Below, piece after piece: positions 1-5,519 of a stretch of 6,518 nucleotides of DNA. Position numbers and translations under genes: made by a program. Within the stretch, counting starts at the first letter, position 1. Every line of letters starts with the position of its first letter. The DNA is from Caulobacterales bacterium (GTDB taxonomy: Bacteria > Pseudomonadota > Alphaproteobacteria > Caulobacterales > Caulobacteraceae), in assembly GCA_947480815.1 (NCBI GenBank), contig CANKEA010000070.1, forward strand, positions 1 to 6,518, read 5' to 3'. The notes under the pieces were generated by a model. The model did not search any database and was not told the origin of the DNA. It was given only the letters and a program-made list of their open reading frames with translations.

Positions 1-1
1 C

Positions 2-811
2 TTCAGCCAGCTGGCCCCCGCCTTCGCCGACAAGGCGCGGCGCTTCTTCGACCAGCCGTGGATCGATGCGCGGCCCCGTCCCGGCAAGTCCTCGGGCGCC
101 TATTCGCACCCGGTGACCGCCGACCGGCACCCCTACGTCTTCCTCAACTTCATGGGCGAACGCCGCGACGTGCTCACTCTGGCCCACGAGCTCGGCCACG
201 CGGTGCACCAGACCCTGGCCGCGCCGCTCGGCACCCTCCTGGCCGATACGCCCCTGACCCTGGCCGAGACGGCCTCGATCTTCGGGGAGGGGCTGGTGTT
301 CGAAAGGCTTCTGGACCAAGCGGCACCTGCCGACCGCCGTGCCCTGCTGGCCGGAAAAATCGAGGATGGAATCAACACGGTGGTGCGCCAGATCGCCTTC
401 CACCGCTTCGAGACCCGCTTCCATGATGCCCGGGCGCAGGGCGAGGTCAGCGCCGAGCAGATCGGGGCGCTTTGGATGGAGGTGATGGGGGAAAGCCTGG
501 GTCCGGCCGTGAAGCTGAACCCAGGCTACGAGGTCTACTGGGCCTATGTCAGTCACTTCGTGCACGCGCCGTTCTATGTCTACGCCTATGCGTTCGGCGA
601 CCTGCTGGTCGAGGCCCTGATGGAAGCGCGCCGCAACCACCCGGAGGGTTTCGCGCCACTTTATGAAGCGCTCTTGGCCGGTGGCGGAACCCAAACCTAT
701 GTCGAGGCCCTGGCCCCGTTCGGTCTAAACCCGCGCGACAAGGCCTTTTGGGCCGCCGGTTGTGCGCGCCTGGAGCGCCTAGTGGACGCGTTCGAAGCGC
801 TCGTGGACTAG
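2..811 (+). CDS. M3 family oligoendopeptidase (PepF-like), C-terminal part
   Basis: This is the C-terminal 269 residues of a zinc metallopeptidase; the reading frame is open to the left edge, so the start lies outside the window. M3 oligoendopeptidases are about 600 residues and degrade short peptides in the cytoplasm. The HEXXH zinc site is visible as HELGH at 185-199. The third zinc ligand is probably the Glu at 266-268 in the family motif ETASIFGE, 27 residues after the first His. Around 548-601 the segment SHFVHAPFYVYAYAFG matches the conserved M3B region that supplies the transition-state His and Tyr residues. All expected catalytic elements of this half are intact, so there is no sign of decay. 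The gene ends tail to tail with the methyltransferase gene, sharing the bases CTAG. Family assignment is firm; the substrate is unknown, and PepF is a family label rather than a proven orthologue. Confidence 0.93.
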   Translation, partial: FSQLAPAFADKARRFFDQPWIDARPRPGKSSGAYSHPVTADRHPYVFLNFMGERRDVLTLAHELGHAVHQTLAAPLGTLLADTPLTLAETASIFGEGLVFERLLDQAAPADRRALLAGKIEDGINTVVRQIAFHRFETRFHDARAQGEVSAEQIGALWMEVMGESLGPAVKLNPGYEVYWAYVSHFVHAPFYVYAYAFGDLLVEALMEARRNHPEGFAPLYEALLAGGGTQTYVEALAPFGLNPRDKAFWAAGCARLERLVDAFEALVD

Positions 812-1629
812 GCGCGGCGATATAGCCTGTTCCGCCCCGATCCTGCGGTGCGGACGCTAAAGTCTTCAATGAGTCCCGCGGCATTAAGCGGCGGATCGAT
901 CCGCTGAGCGGCCTCGGCGGCATTGTCGCCCTCGACCTCAATCAGGACCGAACGGACTTTTTGCAAAATCCCCGGCGCACCCCGCAGGATAAGACCCTCG
1001 ACCCCATCGACATCGATCTTGAGATGGTCGGGGGCTGGAAAGCGGAAGATCTTGGCAAAGTCGTCCATGCTGTAGGCCAGGGCACCCTGGTTAAACATGA
1101 AACGATGCTCGCCGAACTGGTTGGGCTGGCCCTCGATACTATTGCCACCAGAGCCCGCCGCCATCTGGTGCAGTTGCAGATGGGTGAACTCGGTCTTGTC
1201 GGAAAAGGCGATGCAAACCGGGAAGACATCATCGCCCGCACCGTTCAGCGCCAGGTGCTCGACCAGGACGCCGAAGCTGGTGGCCTTAGGCTCGAAAGCC
1301 ATTACCTTGATGCCCTTCTTGGCGGCATAAATCGCAAACAGGCCCGTCGCCGCGCCAACGTCCCAGAGGGTCGAACCGGCCTCGAACCCGTCGATCCATT
1401 CCAGCAACTCAGGTTCCTCGCCGGCGAACCCCACCGCAGCGGCGGCCAGATGCGGACCGCGCAGGGTCAGCGCACGGATCGGGCCATACTTAGTCGGAAT
1501 GCTCAGCGCCTGGGCTCCATCCAGTCGCTCTGCCAGGCGCGCTAGCGTCATGGCGCGGCGGATCGCGCTCTGCGGCGCGGTGAGCAGGTTGACGGCACCG
1601 TGCAGCAAGCGCGCCATGGATCGGGACAT
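808..1629 (-). CDS. FkbM family SAM-dependent methyltransferase
   Basis: A 273-residue protein of the FkbM (Methyltransf_21) group, which transfers methyl from S-adenosylmethionine, often to hydroxyl groups of sugars or secondary metabolites. The Rossmann SAM motif is LWDVGAATGLFAIYAA (residues 88-103, acidic-glycine core D90-G96). The acidic residue at the end of strand 2 is E113 in AFEPKA. The family signature KIDVDGVEG lies at residues 204-212, followed by a predicted strand, VRSVLIEVEGD. About 80 N-terminal residues precede the catalytic core; they include a basic helical stretch (RRAMTLARLAERL) and no clear signal peptide. The ATG at 1627-1629 is chosen because GGAGA (minus strand, 1639-1643) lies 9 bases upstream; Met5 has no such site. 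The gene stands alone, convergent with the peptidase gene and divergent from the oxidase subunit gene, with no glycan or lipid gene nearby to suggest a substrate. The fold is confident, the target unknown. Confidence 0.9.
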   Translation of the reverse strand: MSRSMARLLHGAVNLLTAPQSAIRRAMTLARLAERLDGAQALSIPTKYGPIRALTLRGPHLAAAAVGFAGEEPELLEWIDGFEAGSTLWDVGAATGLFAIYAAKKGIKVMAFEPKATSFGVLVEHLALNGAGDDVFPVCIAFSDKTEFTHLQLHQMAAGSGGNSIEGQPNQFGEHRFMFNQGALAYSMDDFAKIFRFPAPDHLKIDVDGVEGLILRGAPGILQKVRSVLIEVEGDNAAEAAQRIDPPLNAAGLIEDFSVRTAGSGRNRLYRRA

Positions 1630-1711
1630 TGTTGGGCGTCTCCGCTTGAGCCTTGAGCCGCAGCGTTGTAAGCCCAGCTCAACATTGCCTCACCTAACCG
1701 AGACCGCATCC
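1630..1711. promoter_or_regulatory. divergent intergenic region with tandem CTTGAGC repeat
   Basis: These 82 bases separate the methyltransferase gene (leftward) from the oxidase subunit gene (rightward), so they should carry promoters for both. A perfect head-to-tail repeat CTTGAGC occurs at 1645-1651 and 1652-1658. Each copy contains TTGAGC, which resembles a -35 element, but I find no convincing -10 box at the right distance. The promoter role is inferred from gene orientation; the repeat is seen directly and may be chance. Confidence 0.35.
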
Positions 1712-1960
1712 ATGGCCAAGGCGTCCCACTTCTCCGACTCGCACTATCATCGCGGCGAGATGGACATCAAAGAACAGGCGGGCACCTACGCCGGCTTCAT
1801 GGCCATGAGCAAATGGGGATCGCTGGTTCTGGCGGTCGGGTTGCTGTTCGTCACCATCTGGTTCTGCACGGGTGCCGGGTTTGGCGCAGCGATCATCACA
1901 GCCGTGATTGCAGGGGTGCTGGGCTTTGTGCTGCTTAAGGGCGGCAAGGCCACTCATTAG
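1712..1960 (+). CDS. aa3-type cytochrome c oxidase subunit IV
   Basis: An 82-residue inner-membrane protein matching the alphaproteobacterial aa3 oxidase subunit IV family (COX4_pro_2 type). The recognition block is HYHRGEMDIKEQAGTYAGFM at residues 11-30, immediately before the membrane part. Two hydrophobic stretches follow, about residues 35-52 and 55-75, and the tail KGGKATH is short and basic. In the Paracoccus enzyme the equivalent small subunit (CtaH) packs against the catalytic subunits and is not needed for catalysis; a structural role is inferred here. The frame is open upstream to 1499, but that extension would run antisense through the start of the methyltransferase gene and adds no family sequence, so the ATG at 1712 is preferred. 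Starting at Met17 would cut off the HYHRGE motif. The ribosome binding site is poor (GAGA at 1700-1703). A likely terminator follows the stop codon, so this gene may be a transcript separate from pnt. Confidence 0.88.
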   Translation: MAKASHFSDSHYHRGEMDIKEQAGTYAGFMAMSKWGSLVLAVGLLFVTIWFCTGAGFGAAIITAVIAGVLGFVLLKGGKATH

Positions 1961-1965
1961 CACCC

Positions 1966-1988
1966 TCCGGCAATAAGCCGGATGTTTT
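1966..1988 (+). terminator. probable rho-independent terminator after oxidase subunit IV
   Basis: A perfect 6-bp GC-rich stem, TCCGGC (1966-1971) and GCCGGA (1977-1982), encloses a 5-base loop AATAA. It is followed by TGTTTT, a short T-rich stretch. It begins 5 bases after the stop codon of the subunit IV gene, where a terminator is expected. The stem is short and the T run only four bases, so termination may be partial, with some read-through into pnt. Confidence 0.5.
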
Positions 1989-2011
1989 GACCGGCCATTT
2001 GAACGGATGTT
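1979..2011 (+). repeat. short direct repeat CGGATGTT
   Basis: The octamer CGGATGTT occurs at 1979-1986 and again at 2004-2011, 25 bases apart. Interleaved with it, TTTTGACCGG (1985-1994) and ATTTGAACGG (1997-2006) match at 8 of 10 positions with starts 12 bases apart. Spacing near whole helical turns in a promoter-sized gap could suggest regulator half-sites, but this is inference and repeats this short can arise by chance. Confidence 0.3.
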
Positions 2012-2066
2012 GCCGAATCAAAGTCGGCATTCTCAAGCTTTAGGCGCGTGCCGCTGGACAAGCGGC
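2011..2066 (+). promoter_or_regulatory. two hairpins in the pntAA leader
   Basis: Two perfect 6-bp inverted repeats lie between the terminator-like hairpin and pntAA. TGCCGA (2011-2016) pairs with TCGGCA (2024-2029) around a 7-base loop. GCCGCT (2050-2055) pairs with AGCGGC (2061-2066) around a 5-base loop. Neither is followed by a T run, so they are not obvious terminators. They may be operator sites or 5' leader structure of the pnt mRNA. I could not fix a -35/-10 pair in this stretch, and no riboswitch class is recognisable. Confidence 0.3.
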
Positions 2067-2095
2067 CCGTTCGCCCCATACCCTCCGATGAAAAT

Positions 2096-2102
2096 GGGGG
2101 AG
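2096..2102 (+). promoter_or_regulatory. ribosome binding site of pntAA
   Basis: GGGGGAG ends four bases before the ATG at 2107. This purine-rich Shine-Dalgarno sequence supports that start, as does the protein aligning from residue 1 with known domain I sequences. Confidence 0.6.
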
Positions 2103-2106
2103 AAGC

Positions 2107-3339
2107 ATGGCTGTCGTCGCCATCACCAAAGAACGCCAAGGCGGGGAAACGCGCGTTGCCGCGACTCCTGATTCCATCCGTAAACTGATCGCCATGGGCC
2201 TGAAGGTCCGGATCGAAAGCGGAGCCGGAGAAGGGGCATCGATCCCGGACGCTGAATACGTCGCCGCAGGAGCAACGATCGCCAAGGGTGCGGCCTTTAC
2301 GATCAAGGACGCAGACCTGCTGTTCAAGGTGCGCGCGCCGGACGCGGCGGAAATCGCCGCCTTAAAGAAGGGCACCATCGTCGCCGCCCTGCTGAACCCG
2401 CACATGGACCGCAACAGCCTCGACGCCCTGGCCAAGAGCGGTGCGGTCGGTATTGCCATGGAATTCGTGCCGCGGATCAGCCGCGCCCAGTCGATGGATG
2501 CCCTGTCGTCTCAGGCGAACCTAGCGGGCTATCGCGCCGTGATCGAAGGGGCCCAGGCCTACGGCCGAGCGATGCCGATGATGATGACGGCGGCTGGCAC
2601 CGTCGCGGCCGCCAAGGTGTTTGTGATGGGCGTGGGCGTCGCCGGGCTGCAGGCCATCGCCACTGCCCGTCGTCTCGGCGCAGTGGTCACCGCCACCGAC
2701 GTGAGGCCCGCCACCAAAGAGCAGGTTGAAAGCCTGGGTGCAAAGTTCATCGCCGTCGAGGACGACGAATTCAAGAATGCCCAGACTGCGGGTGGCTACG
2801 CCAAGGAGATGTCACAGGACTATCAGGCCAAACAGGCGGCCCTGGTCTCTGAGCACATCAAAAAGCAGGACATCGTTATCACCACCGCCCTGATCCCCGG
2901 CAGGCCCGCGCCGCGGCTGGTCAATGCCGCGCAAGTGGCGTCGATGAAGCCTGGTTCGATCCTGGTCGATCTTGCCGTCGAACAGGGCGGCAATGTTGAA
3001 GGGGTCAAGCTGAACCAGACCGTGGTCACGCCCAACGGTGCCACCATCCTGGGGCACGCCAACCTGCCCGGTCGTATCGCGGCGGATGCAAGCTCGCTCT
3101 ACGCAAAGAACCTGGTCAACCTCTCTGCCTTGCTGATCAGCAAGGAGGGTGCCGTATCGCCAGACTGGACCGACGAGATTCTGGTCGGTGCCGTGGTCTG
3201 CACGGGCGGTAAGGTCACGCACCCGGCCCTGGCCGGTGGCGCGGCGGCTCCGGCCGCAGCCAAGCCGGCCGCAGTTGCTAAGGCAAAAGCCAAGGCCAAG
3301 GCGCCTGCCGCCAAGAAGCCTCCGACGAAAAAAGGATAG
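2107..3339 (+). CDS. pntAA: NAD(P) transhydrogenase subunit alpha part 1 (domain I)
   Basis: A 410-residue peripheral cytoplasmic subunit that binds NAD(H) and exchanges hydride with NADP(H) on PntB; coupling to proton entry through the membrane domains drives NADPH formation. The N-terminal lobe starts with the family sequence ITKERQGGETRVAATP. The RQD loop PRISRAQSMDALSSQ (residues 122-136) holds R123, Q128, D131 and S134, which match R127, Q132, D135 and S138 of the Rhodospirillum enzyme. The NAD Rossmann motif GVGVAG is at 175-180, with the ribose-binding acid D198 in TATDVR. The mobile loop AGGYAKEM contains Y231. All key residues are present. Homology ends near residue 376 (HPALAG), close to where the separate Rhodospirillum subunit stops. 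Beyond it lies a tail of roughly 32 residues, almost all Ala, Lys and Pro. In one-piece alpha subunits such as that of E. coli, this point leads into the first membrane helices. First gene of the pnt cluster; the next gene starts 6 bases later. Confidence 0.97.
   Translation: MAVVAITKERQGGETRVAATPDSIRKLIAMGLKVRIESGAGEGASIPDAEYVAAGATIAKGAAFTIKDADLLFKVRAPDAAEIAALKKGTIVAALLNPHMDRNSLDALAKSGAVGIAMEFVPRISRAQSMDALSSQANLAGYRAVIEGAQAYGRAMPMMMTAAGTVAAAKVFVMGVGVAGLQAIATARRLGAVVTATDVRPATKEQVESLGAKFIAVEDDEFKNAQTAGGYAKEMSQDYQAKQAALVSEHIKKQDIVITTALIPGRPAPRLVNAAQVASMKPGSILVDLAVEQGGNVEGVKLNQTVVTPNGATILGHANLPGRIAADASSLYAKNLVNLSALLISKEGAVSPDWTDEILVGAVVCTGGKVTHPALAGGAAAPAAAKPAAVAKAKAKAKAPAAKKPPTKKG
3331..3336 (+). 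promoter_or_regulatory. ribosome binding site supporting the GTG start at 3346
   Basis: AAAGGA lies inside the last codons of pntAA, 9 bases before the GTG at 3346. An almost identical AAAGGA lies 9 bases before pntAB. This supports GTG as the start of the small membrane protein gene and suggests translation coupled to pntAA. Confidence 0.55.
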
Positions 3340-3345
3340 ACTTCA

Positions 3346-3669
3346 GTGCGGCGCAACGCCCGTCAGATCCTGCCTCTGCACGTTTATGACGTCGTCTGCT
3401 TCGGCGCTATGGCCGCTGTTGGCGCAGGCGTGGTGCTGGACATGGGCTTCATGCAACGCAGCGATATGCTGGGCCTCGGCACGTTCGCGGGGCAGCAGGT
3501 GCTGGGTTCGGTGCTGGCGGGCCTCGCGCCCGGCTTCGCCGTTCTAGCCGCCAACACGGTGCGCAAGGTCGCGCCACTGTATTTCTTCATCGCCCTAGCC
3601 GCCGGCGCTGCCGTGTTCCTGGGCAAAGCCATAAGCCTGCGGCTGATGCTGCCGTCAGCCCTGACCTGA
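3346..3669 (+). CDS. small membrane protein of unknown function inside the pnt operon
   Basis: I do not recognise this 107-residue protein. It begins with GTG, has a well-placed ribosome binding site, and uses the same GC-rich codons as its neighbours, so it is very likely a real gene. The N-terminus is basic (RRNAR). Three hydrophobic segments follow, about residues 14-34, 43-70 and 75-97, with a short basic connection (NTVRK, 70-74) between the last two. By the positive-inside rule the N-terminus should face the cytoplasm. It lacks the domain IIa motif LHTPLMAVTNAISS, which is in the next gene, so it is not a second copy of pntAB. It lies 6 bases after pntAA and 14 bases before pntAB, between the two halves of the alpha subunit. 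A role in assembly, stability or regulation of the transhydrogenase is an inference from position only. Confidence 0.78.
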   Translation: MRRNARQILPLHVYDVVCFGAMAAVGAGVVLDMGFMQRSDMLGLGTFAGQQVLGSVLAGLAPGFAVLAANTVRKVAPLYFFIALAAGAAVFLGKAISLRLMLPSALT

Positions 3670-3674
3670 AAGGA
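3669..3674 (+). promoter_or_regulatory. ribosome binding site of pntAB
   Basis: AAAGGA overlaps the last base of the preceding stop codon (TGA, 3667-3669) and lies 9 bases before the ATG at 3684. A second AAAGG directly abuts the ATG and is too close to act. The overlap suggests translational coupling with the upstream small gene. Confidence 0.5.
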
Positions 3675-3683
3675 CTCCAAAGG

Positions 3684-4004
3684 ATGGAAGCCGTCGACCC
3701 CACCGTGTTTCGTCTGGCGATTTTCGTCCTGGCGATCTTTGTCGGATATTATGTGGTGTGGAGCGTCACACCCGCCCTGCACACGCCGCTGATGGCCGTG
3801 ACCAACGCGATCTCAAGCGTGATTATCGTTGGGGCCCTGCTCGCGGCAGCAGCCCATCCTGAAACCGGACATGCCGTCACCAGCTCGGTGTGGATCTCAA
3901 AGGGTGCCGGCGTGATCGCCGCCGCCTTCGCCTCGGTGAATATCTTCGGGGGCTTCCTGGTCACCCGGCGAATGCTGTCCATGTACAAAAAGAAGTCCAA
4001 GTAG
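3684..4004 (+). CDS. pntAB: NAD(P) transhydrogenase subunit alpha part 2 (domain IIa)
   Basis: A 106-residue inner-membrane subunit forming part of the proton-conducting domain II together with the N-terminal part of PntB. Its signature is LHTPLMAVTNAISSVIIVGAL at residues 32-52, highly conserved in domain IIa. Three hydrophobic helices are visible, about residues 9-29, 36-57 and 73-95, and the C-terminus is strongly basic (RRMLSMYKKKSK), fitting a cytoplasmic end. Three helices rather than four fits split-type enzymes, such as the Thermus one, in which the first helix of the E. coli arrangement is missing. The gene follows the unknown membrane protein by 14 bases and precedes pntB by 24. The product should assemble with PntAA and PntB into a dimeric complex. 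No odd features beyond its separation from pntAA by another gene. Confidence 0.95.
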   Translation: MEAVDPTVFRLAIFVLAIFVGYYVVWSVTPALHTPLMAVTNAISSVIIVGALLAAAAHPETGHAVTSSVWISKGAGVIAAAFASVNIFGGFLVTRRMLSMYKKKSK

Positions 4005-4016
4005 GACCAGGGTGCC

Positions 4017-4022
4017 GGGGGA
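4017..4022 (+). promoter_or_regulatory. ribosome binding site of pntB
   Basis: GGGGGA lies 6 bases before the ATG at 4029, in the 24-base gap after pntAB. It supports this start, and the protein begins directly with the first membrane helix expected for PntB. Confidence 0.5.
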
Positions 4023-4028
4023 AAAATC

Positions 4029-5447
4029 ATGAACGCAAACATAGCCGCCATCGCCTATCTGATCTCCGGGGTGCTGTTCATCCTGGCGTTACGCGGCCTG
4101 TCCAGTCCAGCAACCAGCCAGGCGGGCAACCGCAACGGCATGATCGGCATGGCCATCGCTGTTGGAACCACCCTGATCACGCTCTGGAGCCAGCGCGTAC
4201 TCGACCCGATCACCATAGGGCTGATCCTGGCCGGGGTCGTTGTTGGCGGCGGCGTAGGGGCGATGATCGCGCGCAAGGTCGCCATGACCTCGATGCCGCA
4301 ACTGGTCGCGGCCTTCCACAGCTTGGTCGGTATGGCCGCCTGTATGGTTGCCGTGGCGGCGATCTACACGCCTGGAAGCTATCACATCGCCCTGCCCGAT
4401 GGGTCGGTTGCGCTTAAATCCTTGATCGAATTGTCGCTCGGCCTCGCTATCGGTGCCGTGACCTTTACCGGCTCGGTGATCGCCTTCGCCAAGCTGAACG
4501 GCAATATGAGTGGGGCACCGATCATCCTGCCGGCCCGGCACCTGCTGAACATCCTGATCGCCGTGGCCATCGTGGCCATGATCGTCATTCTGATCGTGAG
4601 CGGCGGTCACGCCCTTTGGGCCTTCTGGGCGATTTTTGCCCTGAGCCTGCTGATTGGCGTCACCCTGATCATCCCGATTGGTGGAGCCGACATGCCGGTG
4701 GTGGTGTCTATGCTGAACAGCTATAGCGGCTGGGCCGCGGCGGCGCTGGGTTTTACGCTTGAGAACACCACTCTGATCGTCACCGGCGCCCTCGTCGGTA
4801 GCTCCGGCGCGATCCTCAGCTACATCATGTGCGCGGCCATGAACCGCAGCTTCATCAGCGTGATCCTCGGCGGGTTCGGGGCCACGGAAGCGGCGGCGGG
4901 CGGTGGCGGCAAGGTAGAGACCCGCCCCGTGAAACAGGGCAGTGCAGAAGACGCCGCCTTCATCATGAAGAACGCGTCCAAGGTGATCATAGTGCCGGGC
5001 TACGGCATGGCCGTCGCACAGGCCCAGCACGCCCTGCGCGAAATGGGTGACAAGCTGAAGGAGGAAGGCGTCGAGGTGAAATACGCCATTCACCCGGTGG
5101 CGGGACGGATGCCTGGCCACATGAACGTGCTGCTCGCCGAAGCCAATGTGCCCTATGATGAGGTGTTCGAGCTGGAAGACATCAACGCCGAGTTCGCCTC
5201 GGCCGACGTGGCCTTCGTGATCGGCGCGAACGATGTGACTAACCCGGCGGCCAAGACCGATCCGCAAAGCCCAATTTACGGCATGCCGATCCTTGACGTG
5301 GAAAAGGCCGGCACGGTGCTGTTCATCAAACGCGGCATGGCGGCAGGTTACGCCGGCGTGGAGAACGAACTGTTCTTTCGCGACAACACCATGATGCTGT
5401 TCGGCGACGCCAAGAAGATGGTCGAGGGGATTCTGAAAGGGCTGTAG
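4029..5447 (+). CDS. pntB: NAD(P) transhydrogenase subunit beta (domains IIb and III)
   Basis: A 472-residue subunit, near the usual family length. Residues 1 to about 275 form the membrane domain IIb with about nine hydrophobic helices; the rest, after a Gly/Ala-rich linker near 286-295, is the cytoplasmic NADP(H)-binding domain III. H97 in FHSLVG matches the proton-channel His (His91 of E. coli beta). D221 and N230 in GGADMPVVVSMLNSYSGWAA match the channel residues Asp213 and Asn222. In domain III the nucleotide motif PGYGMAVAQAQ is at 323-333. The loop IGANDVTNPAA is at 398-408 with D402 matching Asp392, and KRGMAAGYAG at 434-443 includes K434 and R435, which contact the 2'-phosphate of NADP. 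All key residues are intact, so the enzyme should be functional. It is the last clear gene of the pnt cluster; there is no strong terminator in the 72 bases after it, only a weak CGCCG/CGGCG stem (5460-5479) without a T run. Confidence 0.97.
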   Translation: MNANIAAIAYLISGVLFILALRGLSSPATSQAGNRNGMIGMAIAVGTTLITLWSQRVLDPITIGLILAGVVVGGGVGAMIARKVAMTSMPQLVAAFHSLVGMAACMVAVAAIYTPGSYHIALPDGSVALKSLIELSLGLAIGAVTFTGSVIAFAKLNGNMSGAPIILPARHLLNILIAVAIVAMIVILIVSGGHALWAFWAIFALSLLIGVTLIIPIGGADMPVVVSMLNSYSGWAAAALGFTLENTTLIVTGALVGSSGAILSYIMCAAMNRSFISVILGGFGATEAAAGGGGKVETRPVKQGSAEDAAFIMKNASKVIIVPGYGMAVAQAQHALREMGDKLKEEGVEVKYAIHPVAGRMPGHMNVLLAEANVPYDEVFELEDINAEFASADVAFVIGANDVTNPAAKTDPQSPIYGMPILDVEKAGTVLFIKRGMAAGYAGVENELFFRDNTMMLFGDAKKMVEGILKGL

Positions 5448-5519
5448 CATATTGGTCCTCGCCGGGCTGCGTTTCGGCGGCGACATACGATCGTTAAAAT
5501 CGCCATCTAGGCTGACGCG

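Noticed and set aside
961..1545. A 194-codon open frame on the plus strand opposite the methyltransferase gene
   Set aside because: The minus-strand frame carries clear SAM and FkbM motifs; the plus-strand product has no family features and no ribosome binding site of its own.
1499..1711. An N-terminal extension of the oxidase subunit IV gene up to an ATG at 1499
   Set aside because: It would run antisense through the first 130 bases of the methyltransferase gene and its promoter region, and the family sequence starts only after the ATG at 1712.
2088..2171. A short open frame starting at ATG 2088 and overlapping the start of pntAA in another frame, possibly a leader peptide
   Set aside because: It has no ribosome binding site and encodes a basic, featureless peptide. 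It is what out-of-frame reading of the pntAA start would give.
3241..3336. The Ala/Lys-rich end of PntAA as a frameshift artefact
   Set aside because: The frame stays in phase with GC-rich coding bias, ends in a stop 6 bases before the next start, and contains that gene's ribosome binding site. A genuine tail is the simpler reading.
3346..3669. The small membrane gene as a duplicated or decayed copy of pntAB
   Set aside because: It lacks the conserved LHTPLMAVTNAISS stretch, shows no visible similarity to the neighbouring pntAB, and is a complete open frame with its own ribosome binding site.
4089..5486. A 465-codon open frame on the minus strand covering nearly all of pntB
   Set aside because: It lies opposite a gene with all family motifs intact. 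Its product is rich in His, Asp, Gln and Arg with no recognisable domain, as expected from reading GC-rich membrane-protein codons in antisense.
5472..5500. A sigma-70 promoter for the hydrolase using TTTCGG and TAAAAT with a 17-base spacer
   Set aside because: Only the TAAAAT is a fair match; the -35 agrees at two of six positions, so it is not listed as a promoter.
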